Origin: Arthrobacter sp. Edens01
GTDB taxonomy: Bacteria > Actinomycetota > Actinomycetes > Actinomycetales > Micrococcaceae
Assembly (NCBI RefSeq): GCF_001307035.1
Contig: NZ_LKIU01000006.1
Coordinates: 150,813 to 214,812, forward strand
Reading direction: 5' to 3'
Length of the DNA: 64,000 bases
The notes below the pieces were generated by a model. The model was not told the origin of the DNA, did not search any database, and worked only from the letters and a program-made list of their open reading frames with translations. The position numbers and the translations under genes are program-made. Position 1 is the first letter of the stretch; the number at the start of each line of letters is the position of its first letter. Of the stretch, positions 18,505 to 26,199 are shown piece after piece.

Positions 18505-19458
18505 ATGGGGATTTTTGGAAAGAAGCGCTCATCAGGGAAGGAACCGGCACAGGAGGAGGGGCCAGACCCGTACCTGACGGTGTTTTCAGCCTCGGAAGCC
18601 AACGACTTCCGCGCCCTGTCGCGTGAGGTTTTCGCCGAGATGGGGTTCGAGGTCGGGATCCATCCGGACCATGCGGTGGACAGCGAGGGACGGAAGTACG
18701 GGTTCTGGAATATCGCCGCGCTCTGCAGCGGGTTGCCGCGGACGGAGTGGAGGCCGGCGATCGCCGGTCACCTGAGGAACGTGCTGACAGGTTTCGACCA
18801 GGATCCTTTCGCCGCCCTTACGCCCAAGGACGCCGCCCAGCAGACTTATTCCCGGCTCTATGAGGAATCGGCGTTTCCCAGCCTGGAGGGGTATCCCCAC
18901 CGCGAGTTCGCCCCGGGGATCGTCGAGCTGCTGGCCTTGGACCTCCCGGATTCTGTTGCCATGTTTGATCATCAGAAGGCCCAGCAGTTCGGCGGGTGGG
19001 AGGCACTCAGGAACCAGGGGATTGCCAACCTGCAGGGCCTGGATGTCGAGCGGCTTGAAACCATCCCGGCTTATGGCTCAACCTTCAGCTGCCTCTCCGG
19101 CAACTCCTTCTACACGGGCAGCCGGGCAGTGCTGCTTCCCGGACTTGCCACGCAGGTCACCGGCAAGCGCGTGCATGAGGACTTCGGATGGCTTCTGTGT
19201 GTGCCCAGCCGGCACCAGGTTGCCTGGCACATCATTGAGGACTCATCAGTCATGGGAGCCATCCAGGGAATGGCCGGCTTCGGAATCGATGCATACGGCA
19301 GCGTTCCCGGTCCGGTAAGTCCGCACGTCTACTGGTGGAACGGCAGCGGCTACGAACAGCTCACGCACAGGAAGGACGACGGCGCGCTGGCAGTCCGCGT
19401 CAGCCCGGGCTTCCAGCGGGTCCTCGCATCGGTCGCCGCTGTCATACCCGAATCCTGA
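18505..19458 (+). CDS. Hypothetical protein of unknown family
   Basis: I do not recognise this 317-residue protein. It looks soluble: no signal peptide, no membrane segment, a short charged N-terminus (MGIFGKKRSSGKEPAQEEG), then a globular body rich in aromatic residues (WNIAALCSG, FDHQKAQQFGGW, YWWNGSGYEQLTH). AAGGGGGAG lies seven bases before the ATG, which supports the start. It stands alone between an SDR gene and the convergent homoprotocatechuate operon. Codon use matches the chromosome, so it looks native. Confidence 0.75.
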   Translation: MGIFGKKRSSGKEPAQEEGPDPYLTVFSASEANDFRALSREVFAEMGFEVGIHPDHAVDSEGRKYGFWNIAALCSGLPRTEWRPAIAGHLRNVLTGFDQDPFAALTPKDAAQQTYSRLYEESAFPSLEGYPHREFAPGIVELLALDLPDSVAMFDHQKAQQFGGWEALRNQGIANLQGLDVERLETIPAYGSTFSCLSGNSFYTGSRAVLLPGLATQVTGKRVHEDFGWLLCVPSRHQVAWHIIEDSSVMGAIQGMAGFGIDAYGSVPGPVSPHVYWWNGSGYEQLTHRKDDGALAVRVSPGFQRVLASVAAVIPES

Positions 19459-19599
19459 GCCGCCCTCCGCTGCACCCGGCTAGCGTGCCCGCCGTTCCCA
19501 CTCTTCGTGACGGTTGGTACCAGGAGTGGTCACACTCGGTGACAGCAGTAACAGAACGTGGGAAGGGCGGGCAGCCCACGAACCCGGCCCCAACGAAAA

Positions 19600-19629
19600 C
19601 GGGAGGGACAGCCAAAGCTGTCCCTCCCG
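19600..19629 (-). terminator. Terminator of the homoprotocatechuate operon
   Basis: A perfect 13-base stem (CGGGAGGGACAGC with GCTGTCCCTCCCG, 4-base loop). Read on the minus strand, the stem is followed by TTTTCGTT, so it best serves the hpa operon that ends at 19655; it may also stop the convergent gene. Confidence 0.8.
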
Positions 19630-19654
19630 CCGTCGTACGCGATACGCCCGAAAA

Positions 19655-20725
19655 CTAGAGCTGTGAACCGACCTTGAAATCGGTCTCGTCGCCGCGCGTG
19701 TAGGAGAAGCCGTCAGCGCCGATGGTCACTTCCATTTCGGAGGACTCGGTGCGGGCAATGACTTCCTGCGGGTTGCCGTCCAGGTCCAGGACCAGGGAGG
19801 CCTCGGTGTACCAGGATGGGACAACCGGGTTGCCCCACCAGTCGCGGCGCTGGTTGTCATGCACATCCCAGGTGATGGTGGGGTTGTCCGGGTCGCCGGT
19901 GTAGTAGTCCTGGGTGTAGATCTCGATGCGGTGGTCGTCCGGATCCAGGATGTAGAGGTAGAACGCGTTGGAGACGCCGTGGCGTCCGGGGCCGCGCTCG
20001 ATCCGGTCGGAGATGCGCAGGGCGCCCATCTTGTCGCAGATCTGGATGATGTTGTGCTTCTCGTGGGTCGCGAAGGCAACGTGGTGCATGCGGGGGCCGT
20101 CGCCGCCGGTGAGGGCGGTGTCATGCACGGTGTGCTTGCGGTGCATCCACGCAGCGTAGGTGACGCCGTCGGAATCCTTGATGTCCTCGGAGACGCGGAA
20201 GCCCAGGTTCTCCAGGTAGGTGCGGCCGCGGGGAACGTCCGGGGTGACCTGGTTGAAGTGGTCCAGGCGCACCAGCTCGCCGGCGGAGTACAGGTCGTAG
20301 CGCTGGGTCAGGCGCTCCACGTGGTCAACGTGGTAGAAGAACTCGTACGGGAAGCCCAGCGGATCCTCCACGCGGACGGAGTCGCCCACGCCCTTGGTGA
20401 AGCCGTTGGCGCGGCGCTCCGTGCGGCAGCCCATTTCCTTGTAGTACGCCTCGGCAATATCCACGTCTTCCGGGGTGCGCACGCGGTAGGCGAAGGACGC
20501 GACGGCGGCGACGGGTCCCTTGCGCAGCACCAGGTTGTGGTGGATGAACTCCTCGAGGGAGCGCAGGTAGATGGCATTCTCATCTTCCTCGGTCACGTGC
20601 AGGCCCAGGACGTCCACGTAGAACTCGCGGGACTTGGCCAGATCGGTGACCACCAGTTCCATGTAGGCGCAGCGGACAATATCCGGCGGGTTGATGGACG
20701 GCTTGGGAATCGGGTTGGCGTTCAT
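19655..20725 (-). CDS. hpaD: 3,4-dihydroxyphenylacetate 2,3-dioxygenase (homoprotocatechuate dioxygenase)
   Basis: This extradiol ring-cleaving enzyme opens 3,4-dihydroxyphenylacetate to 5-carboxymethyl-2-hydroxymuconate semialdehyde. The 356-residue protein is recalled as nearly colinear with the well-studied Brevibacterium fuscum enzyme. The 2-His-1-Glu metal site is visible at H156 (RLDHFNQ), H215 (MHHVAFA) and E268 (HRIEIYTQD), one residue later than in B. fuscum, and the second-sphere acid-base His is at 201. The start at 20725 has AAAGGAGAACC before it; the longer frame upstream is not homologous. It is the last gene of the hpa operon. Confidence 0.95.
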   Translation of the reverse strand: MNANPIPKPSINPPDIVRCAYMELVVTDLAKSREFYVDVLGLHVTEEDENAIYLRSLEEFIHHNLVLRKGPVAAVASFAYRVRTPEDVDIAEAYYKEMGCRTERRANGFTKGVGDSVRVEDPLGFPYEFFYHVDHVERLTQRYDLYSAGELVRLDHFNQVTPDVPRGRTYLENLGFRVSEDIKDSDGVTYAAWMHRKHTVHDTALTGGDGPRMHHVAFATHEKHNIIQICDKMGALRISDRIERGPGRHGVSNAFYLYILDPDDHRIEIYTQDYYTGDPDNPTITWDVHDNQRRDWWGNPVVPSWYTEASLVLDLDGNPQEVIARTESSEMEVTIGADGFSYTRGDETDFKVGSQL

Positions 20726-20756
20726 GGTTCTCCTTTGAACAGAGTGCGGGGGGGAT

Positions 20757-22274
20757 CTAGGCGTCGATCTTGGCGGCGTCGTCTGCGCCGAAGCGCGGCG
20801 AGTGGGCCTCGTTGAGGGTGATCTGGATCGACTGCTGCGTGGTGTAGAAGTCAACAGAGCGGTAGCCGCCCTCGCGTCCGAGGCCGGAGGCTTTGACGCC
20901 GCCGAACGGGGTGCGGAGGTCGCGCACGTTGTTGGAGTTCAGCCACACCATGCCGGAGTCGATCGCGTGTGCGAAGTTGTGTGCGCGCTTCAGGTTCGAG
21001 GTCCAGACGTAGGCGGCGAGCCCGTACTTGGTGTCGTTCGCGAGCTGAAGCGCCTCTTCGTCGGTGTCGAAGGGGGTGATCGCCACGACGGGGCCGAAGA
21101 TTTCCTCCTGGAAGATCCGCGCGTCCGGCTTCACATCGGCGAAGACGGTCGGTGCCACGTAGTTGCCGGTGGGGAAGCCCTCGGCCCGGCCGCCGCCGGC
21201 CAGGAGACGGCCTTCGGTCTTGCCGATCTCGATGTAGCTCATGACCTTGTCAAAGTGGTTCGGGTGCACGAGTGAGCCAACCTCGGTGGCGGGGTCGCTC
21301 GGAAGCCCCACCCGGATGTTCTTCGCGCGCTCGGCGAAGGCGGCCACGAAGTCGTCGTAGATCTCACGCTGTACGAGCACGCGGCTGCCGGCGGTGCAGC
21401 GCTCGCCGTTGAGGCTGAACACCCCGAAGACGGTGGCATCAAGGGCAGCCTCGAGGTCCGCGTCGGCGAAGACGACGGCCGGGCTCTTGCCGCCGAGCTC
21501 GAGCGAGAGGCTCTTGAACTGCGGCGCGGCTGCGGTGGAGATGGTGGCGCCGGTGGAGCTGTCGCCGGTGAAGGAAATGATCGGCACATCGGGGTGCTTC
21601 ACGAGGTAGTCGCCGGCGACGCTGCCGGACCCGAAGATCAGGTTGAAGACGCCGTCCGGCAGGCCTGCTTCACGGAAGATCTCGGGCCACAGCACAGCGG
21701 AGAGCGGGGTGTAGCTGGCCGGCTTCATGACTACGGTGTTGCCGGTGGCGATTGCCGGGGCAAGCTTCCAGGATTCCTGCATAAACGGAACGTTCCAGGG
21801 GGTGATCAGGCCGGCGACGCCGATCGGCTTGCGGTTCACGTAGTTGATCTGGCGTCCCGGCACCTTGAACGCGTTGTCTTCCTGCGAAACGATGAGGTCT
21901 GCGAAGAAGCGGAAGTTCTCGGCTGCACGGCGGGCCTGGCCCTTGGCCTGGGTGATGGGCAGGCCGGAGTCGTAGCTCTCGAGGAGGGCGAGTTCTTCAT
22001 CTCGTGATTCGACGATGTCGGCGATCTTGTGCAGCACCCGGGACCGCTCCCGCGGCAGCATGGTGGACCACGGGCCGTTCTTGAAGGCGTCCTTGGCGGA
22101 GGCCACCGCGCGGTCGACGTCTTCCGGCTGCGCTGAAGCAACCGTGGCGTAGTTTTCGTTCGATACCGGTTCCTGCACGTCGAACGTGGCGCCGTTGAGA
22201 GAATCCACGAACTCACCGTTGATGAAGTGCTGGAGGTGCGTGGGCAGGTTTTCCGGAATGTTGTGCTCAGCCAT
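20757..22274 (-). CDS. hpaE: 5-carboxymethyl-2-hydroxymuconate semialdehyde dehydrogenase
   Basis: An aldehyde dehydrogenase that oxidises the ring-cleavage aldehyde to 5-carboxymethyl-2-hydroxymuconate with NAD. The 505-residue protein has the ALDH landmarks: PWNVPF near residue 159, general base E259 in LELGGKSP and catalytic C293 in NGERCTAG. The start at 22274 follows AAAGGAG. It lies 31 bases before hpaD, which defines the substrate much better than sequence alone; isolated, it could only be called a semialdehyde dehydrogenase. Confidence 0.93.
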   Translation of the reverse strand: MAEHNIPENLPTHLQHFINGEFVDSLNGATFDVQEPVSNENYATVASAQPEDVDRAVASAKDAFKNGPWSTMLPRERSRVLHKIADIVESRDEELALLESYDSGLPITQAKGQARRAAENFRFFADLIVSQEDNAFKVPGRQINYVNRKPIGVAGLITPWNVPFMQESWKLAPAIATGNTVVMKPASYTPLSAVLWPEIFREAGLPDGVFNLIFGSGSVAGDYLVKHPDVPIISFTGDSSTGATISTAAAPQFKSLSLELGGKSPAVVFADADLEAALDATVFGVFSLNGERCTAGSRVLVQREIYDDFVAAFAERAKNIRVGLPSDPATEVGSLVHPNHFDKVMSYIEIGKTEGRLLAGGGRAEGFPTGNYVAPTVFADVKPDARIFQEEIFGPVVAITPFDTDEEALQLANDTKYGLAAYVWTSNLKRAHNFAHAIDSGMVWLNSNNVRDLRTPFGGVKASGLGREGGYRSVDFYTTQQSIQITLNEAHSPRFGADDAAKIDA

Positions 22275-22316
22275 TTGCTTCTCCTTTGATGCTGCGGACA
22301 TTGAGGGGGTTTGGGT

Positions 22317-22991
22317 TTAGCTGGTGGTGCTGGGGGTGTGCTTCAGGTAGGCCTCGAGCGTGGCGACCCGGTGGGCGCGGGCAGCGGCCTCGATGGTGCC
22401 GGCGTCGGCCTTTGCCTCGATCAGTTCGAGCAGTCGCTCGTGCTCGGCAACGGAGTCCTGGGCCCGGCCGGGAACGTAGCTGAAGGTGGAGGAGCGCAGC
22501 GCGCCCAGCCGGTTCCAGCCGCGGTGGACCAGGTCCAGGAGGTGCGGGTTGGGGCAGTTGGTGAACAGGGCGGAGTGGAAGTCCCGGTTCAGGGCGGTGA
22601 AGCGGACCGGATCGAAGTGCTCCAGGCAGTCGCGCATTTCTGCGTTGATTTCCTTGGCCTGAGCCAGGTCCTCTGCCGTGACGAGCGGTGCGGAGAGCGC
22701 CGTCGCGTACCCTTCCACCAGGCTCAGGGTCTGCATGGTGTAGAGGTATTCGGTGGGGTCGATGCCGGTGACGGTGGCGCCGACGTTCCGCTCGAACCGG
22801 ACCAGCCCTTCGGCCTCCAGCCGGCGGATCGCCTCACGGACCGGGACCGCCGAGCAGCCCAGCTCCGCGGCGATCCGGCCGAGCACCAGGCGGTACCCGG
22901 GACCGTATTCACCGGAGGAGATCTTCGACTGGACGGTCTGGTAGGCCTGTTCGGCCTTGCTCACCGTGCCAGCGTTGGACGAGGTGCTCAC
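22317..22991 (-). CDS. GntR-family regulator with FCD domain
   Basis: This 224-residue regulator has a winged helix near residues 12-75 (LGRIAAELGCSAVPVREAIR) followed by an alpha-helical FCD ligand-binding domain. A GTG at 22991 overlaps the upstream stop by four bases (GTGA) and gives a normal length; the open frame continues upstream but without homology. As it lies inside the hpa operon it is the probable repressor of that operon, with a pathway intermediate or arylacetate as inducer. Its likely operator is at 24490-24501. Confidence 0.9.
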   Translation of the reverse strand: MSTSSNAGTVSKAEQAYQTVQSKISSGEYGPGYRLVLGRIAAELGCSAVPVREAIRRLEAEGLVRFERNVGATVTGIDPTEYLYTMQTLSLVEGYATALSAPLVTAEDLAQAKEINAEMRDCLEHFDPVRFTALNRDFHSALFTNCPNPHLLDLVHRGWNRLGALRSSTFSYVPGRAQDSVAEHERLLELIEAKADAGTIEAAARAHRVATLEAYLKHTPSTTS

Positions 22992-24466
22992 GCCTGTTCC
23001 GCCGCCCAGGCCTCGTACTTTTCCTTCCACGCCGCGTTCATCGGGTAGAGGCCGTCGACGCCGTGGCCGGCCTTGACCATTTCGGCGATGAACTCTTCCT
23101 GGTGTTCCTGCTTGATGCAGGCGTCCACCAGTTCCTCGGCGATGGCCGGCGGGATGACCAGGATGCCGTCGTCGTCGGCCACGATGATGTCACCGGGCTG
23201 GACGGTGGAGCCGCCGCAGGCGATGGTGATGTCCGTGTCCCAGGGGATGTGCCGGCGGCCAAGCACCGCGGGGTGCGGGTTCGCGCAGTAGACGGGCAGG
23301 TCGAAGCTGGCAACGGTGGAGTAGTCGCGGACGCCACCGTCGGTAATGATGGCTGCGGCGCCGTTGTGCATGGCGCGCAGGGCGAGGATGTCGCCCAGGG
23401 TGCCGGTGCCCTTTTCGCCGCGGGCTTCCATGACCAGGACTTCGCCTTCGCGGACGGAGTCGATGGCGCGCTTCTGCGCGTTGTAGCCGCCGCCGTGGGT
23501 CTTGAAGAGGTCCTCGCGGTTGGGGACGTAGCGCAGGGTGCGGGCGGTGCCGACTACCTTGCGGCCGGTCTTGGTGCCGGTGAGGCCGTCGATGGAGACG
23601 TTGTTCAGGCCGCGGGCGCGCATCTGCGAGCTGAGCGTGGCGGTGGCGACGGATTCAAGCTTGGCCTTCAGCTCCGGGGTGAGGGCCGACGTCGGTTCCT
23701 CCGAGGGTGCGAGGCCCGCCTTCTCGGCGGAGCCCCAGGCTTCTTCGCGCTGCTTGTCGTCGATCTTGGGCTGCGCGCCGAAAGGGGCCAGCGGCGTCGT
23801 GCCTTCGGTGACGGTGGTGCTCAGGCGTCCGGTGGTCTGGCCTGTGGAGGGGGAGTCAACTTCAATTTCGACGACGTCGCCCGGGACTGCCACGGAGGCG
23901 CCGGCGGGGGTGCCGGTGAGGATCATGTCCCCGGGTTCGAGGGTCAGGAGCTGGGATAGGTCGGCGACCAGCTGGGCGAAGGGGAAGAGCAGGTCTTCGG
24001 TGGTGTCATCCTGGGCGAGCTCGCCGTTGACCCAGGTGCGCACGCGCAGGGCTGCAGGGTCCACGGAGGCGGCGTCGAGGATGGCCGGGCCCACGGGGGT
24101 GAAGCCGTCGCCGCCCTTGGAGCGGAGGTTGGAGCCTTTGTCTGCCCAGCGGAGGTCGTACACGCCGAGGTCGTTGCTGGCGGTGACGCCGCCGACGTAG
24201 CTCCAGGCGTCTTCGATGCTCACGCGGCGGGCGGTTTTGCCGATGATCAGGGCGATTTCGCCTTCGAAGCCGAGCAGTTCGCAGCCGGCCGGGCGCTCGA
24301 CGGTGCCGCCGGTGAGGGCGAGGGAGGAGCTGGGCTTCAGGAAGTAGGAGGGCATCTCCGGGGTGCGTCCGCGTTCGGCTGCCCGGCTGGGGTAGTTGAT
24401 GTGGACGGCGATGACCTTGCCGGCCCGTGCCAGTGTCTCCGGTGTGGCGGTGCTGCTCGTGGACAT
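22988..24466 (-). CDS. Fusion of FAH-type HpaG-like isomerase/decarboxylase with RraA-like domain
   Basis: This 492-residue two-domain protein is first in the hpa operon. Residues about 15-240 form a fumarylacetoacetate-hydrolase fold (FEGEIALIIGKTARR, GDGFTPVGPAI, PGDMILTGTPAG), as in HpaG, which decarboxylates and isomerises the oxidised ring-cleavage product. Residues about 260-490 form an RraA/HMG-aldolase-like domain with its signature (GDILALRAMHNGAAAI, then TDGGVRDY with the conserved Arg-Asp). That family includes metal-dependent pyruvate aldolases and oxaloacetate decarboxylases. The ATG at 24466 follows AGGAGTGAG. The role of the second domain in the pathway is inference. Confidence 0.9.
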   Translation of the reverse strand: MSTSSTATPETLARAGKVIAVHINYPSRAAERGRTPEMPSYFLKPSSSLALTGGTVERPAGCELLGFEGEIALIIGKTARRVSIEDAWSYVGGVTASNDLGVYDLRWADKGSNLRSKGGDGFTPVGPAILDAASVDPAALRVRTWVNGELAQDDTTEDLLFPFAQLVADLSQLLTLEPGDMILTGTPAGASVAVPGDVVEIEVDSPSTGQTTGRLSTTVTEGTTPLAPFGAQPKIDDKQREEAWGSAEKAGLAPSEEPTSALTPELKAKLESVATATLSSQMRARGLNNVSIDGLTGTKTGRKVVGTARTLRYVPNREDLFKTHGGGYNAQKRAIDSVREGEVLVMEARGEKGTGTLGDILALRAMHNGAAAIITDGGVRDYSTVASFDLPVYCANPHPAVLGRRHIPWDTDITIACGGSTVQPGDIIVADDDGILVIPPAIAEELVDACIKQEHQEEFIAEMVKAGHGVDGLYPMNAAWKEKYEAWAAEQA

Positions 24467-24489
24467 CTCACTCCTGGATCAAGTACGAA

Positions 24490-24501
24490 ATCGTATATGA
24501 T
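24490..24501. promoter_or_regulatory. GntR/FCD-type operator candidate for the hpa operon
   Basis: ATCGTATATGAT is a near-palindrome (one mismatched pair) centred 29-30 bases before the first hpa gene. FCD-type GntR regulators typically bind short palindromes with a GTATAC-like core. A GntR/FCD gene is in the same operon. Confidence 0.5.
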
Positions 24502-24552
24502 CCATAGTGCCTTGTGCGGTGGGTCACGTCAAGGGGCTGTTGGCGCTGTCAA

Positions 24553-24589
24553 GACAAGCCGACACCAAACTGTGAGGTGTCAACTTGTC
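24553..24589. repeat. 14-base inverted repeat between hpa operon and accessory cassette
   Basis: GACAAGCCGACACC and GGTGTCAACTTGTC pair at 12 of 14 positions around a 9-base loop. The element is 71 bases before the DUF6932-like gene and 86 bases before the hpa operon start. It could be an operator or an RNA hairpin in the cassette leader. Confidence 0.6.
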
Positions 24590-24660
24590 ACCCACATGGG
24601 TTACCCTGCACAAACGTGAATTTGTGAGAAGGAGCATGTGGTGAAGTTGGGGGAGCTGGG

Positions 24661-25236
24661 ATGATCCCGGTCTTTAATCAGGACGGGCATCTACCTTTGG
24701 GGCGCTACAGCACGAGCCCCGACCAGGCGAGAGCTGTTCTAGTCGATGATCCGCAATTTGCCTCTTCAGCAACACGTCCGGGCCTGTGGGAAAACTTGGA
24801 AACTTACTTGGCGGAATTCTTGTACCTCGAGGAGAAGTACGCCCATCTTCTCCCCGGTCCTTTGCTTGACCGTATCTGGCTTGGTGGTAGCTTCGTCAGC
24901 ACAAAGTTGGACCCACGCAACGTAGATGTGACACTCATCATCAACAAGGAGGCGAAGGACGTGCTGAAAGGTCGCCAAGGCGCAGGACTCTTCACGCGCA
25001 GCCGCGCTTCCGTTCTCTCGAAGTATGGTGTGTCGCCTCTGTATCTCAATTACAAGCCAGTCGTCAGCGTCTTCAAACTCGATGAGCTTGAGGATGATGA
25101 AAGGACCTACCTGGCAGCCCGTGGAGCATGGGATGATTGGTGGCAGCGTCGGCGTCAAAGCGGACTGCAGCAGGAGCCTACTCTCGAAAGCTGTGTCCCT
25201 CGTCGAGGCTACTTGGAGGTGGTCCTAAGTGACTGA
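24661..25236 (+). CDS. Nucleotidyltransferase-like DUF6932-type protein
   Basis: This 191-residue protein begins like DUF6932 members (MIPVFNQDGHLPLGRY) and has a nucleotidyltransferase-like motif near residues 73-90: WLGGSFVSTKLDP followed by NVDV. Where active enzymes usually have Asp-x-Asp the sequence reads N87-V-D89, so one metal ligand may be missing. GGGGGAG is five bases before the ATG. Its end overlaps the next gene by eight bases, so the pair is coupled. Base and codon use are visibly more A/T-rich than the flanks, suggesting transfer. Such proteins often occur in toxin-antitoxin or defence settings; function here is unknown. Confidence 0.72.
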   Translation: MIPVFNQDGHLPLGRYSTSPDQARAVLVDDPQFASSATRPGLWENLETYLAEFLYLEEKYAHLLPGPLLDRIWLGGSFVSTKLDPRNVDVTLIINKEAKDVLKGRQGAGLFTRSRASVLSKYGVSPLYLNYKPVVSVFKLDELEDDERTYLAARGAWDDWWQRRRQSGLQQEPTLESCVPRRGYLEVVLSD

Positions 25237-26155
25237 GCTTTCAGCATGGCGTGAGCGCGTTCTTACGCGTAACCGGAAAAAGCTCGATTCTGAGATCGAG
25301 CCGTCTGAAGAGCTGGATTCTGTCGGGTGGGATCGCCTGGAACGATCACAATGGTTAGAGGCTGCGCAATCGTTCGATCCGACGGCGAGCTTGCGCGAGG
25401 AACTTTTACTCCGGTTGGTTGGTAGTACCGCGACAAGTTCAGGTTTGCGTTTGGAGTGGGAAGGATTGTTGAAGCCTCTGCAGGAAGCTATAGCGGCCGG
25501 TACGGATGAGACCGCCATGGAACTTGCGGGTTTTTCCCGAGGTAGTAGCGTCCTCCATTTCCGTGCAGTCCGTAAGGCGCCAGTTGAACGCCTAGGAGGG
25601 GATTCTGGCGCTGTCCTCCATGAAACACCGCTGGCTGCACCCGCTCGTAAATTAATAGAGATCGTCTCGGCTGTTGAGGACGAACGAGACATACGGAAAT
25701 GGTCTGCTTCTACCCAGTTCGAAGGGCTTGAGAGGTTAGTGGAGCAACTGCGGCGCTTGGAATTGGAGGCAGAGTTCCGTTACTACGCACGTAGCGGCGA
25801 CGTAAGGGCTGCACGATTGTCTGAACGGGGAATGGGATACATAGACGCGCTTTCCCAGCCCGAGGAAAGCCACGACACTGTATCAATAAGCGGAAGAGTG
25901 ACGGAACTGCGCCAATCAGGGCACGCTAAGGTGAAAGCTGGTCCGAACAGAAACGCAACTGCTTACGATGTGCAATTCGACACCAGTCAATTGACGGGAA
26001 TGCGCCTGGTTCTTGGCCAGAGTGTTCATTGGGAGGTTCGGACTGTTTCTGTCAAGGACAAACTGGGGCGGCTTCAGTCTCTGAGATACGAGTTTGAGCG
26101 CGACTTGGGACTATCAGTGCAACAGGAGATAGATCCCAAGGGGAGCAATCGATAG
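25229..26155 (+). CDS. Unknown partner protein of the DUF6932-type gene
   Basis: I do not recognise this 308-residue protein. It starts with GTG at 25229 inside the end of the preceding gene. The first 200 residues are charged and mostly helical (LERLVEQLRRLELEAEFRYY). Residues about 215-295 look like a small beta barrel (TVSISGRVTELRQSG, GQSVHWEVRTVSVKD), which may bind nucleic acid or protein. No signal peptide or membrane helix is present. The eight-base overlap and shared A/T-rich composition say it works with the nucleotidyltransferase-like protein. Confidence 0.7.
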   Translation: MTELSAWRERVLTRNRKKLDSEIEPSEELDSVGWDRLERSQWLEAAQSFDPTASLREELLLRLVGSTATSSGLRLEWEGLLKPLQEAIAAGTDETAMELAGFSRGSSVLHFRAVRKAPVERLGGDSGAVLHETPLAAPARKLIEIVSAVEDERDIRKWSASTQFEGLERLVEQLRRLELEAEFRYYARSGDVRAARLSERGMGYIDALSQPEESHDTVSISGRVTELRQSGHAKVKAGPNRNATAYDVQFDTSQLTGMRLVLGQSVHWEVRTVSVKDKLGRLQSLRYEFERDLGLSVQQEIDPKGSNR

Positions 26156-26199
26156 TGTAAGTAGGGGGATAATGCTAATCAGGATGCCCGCCCAGGACT

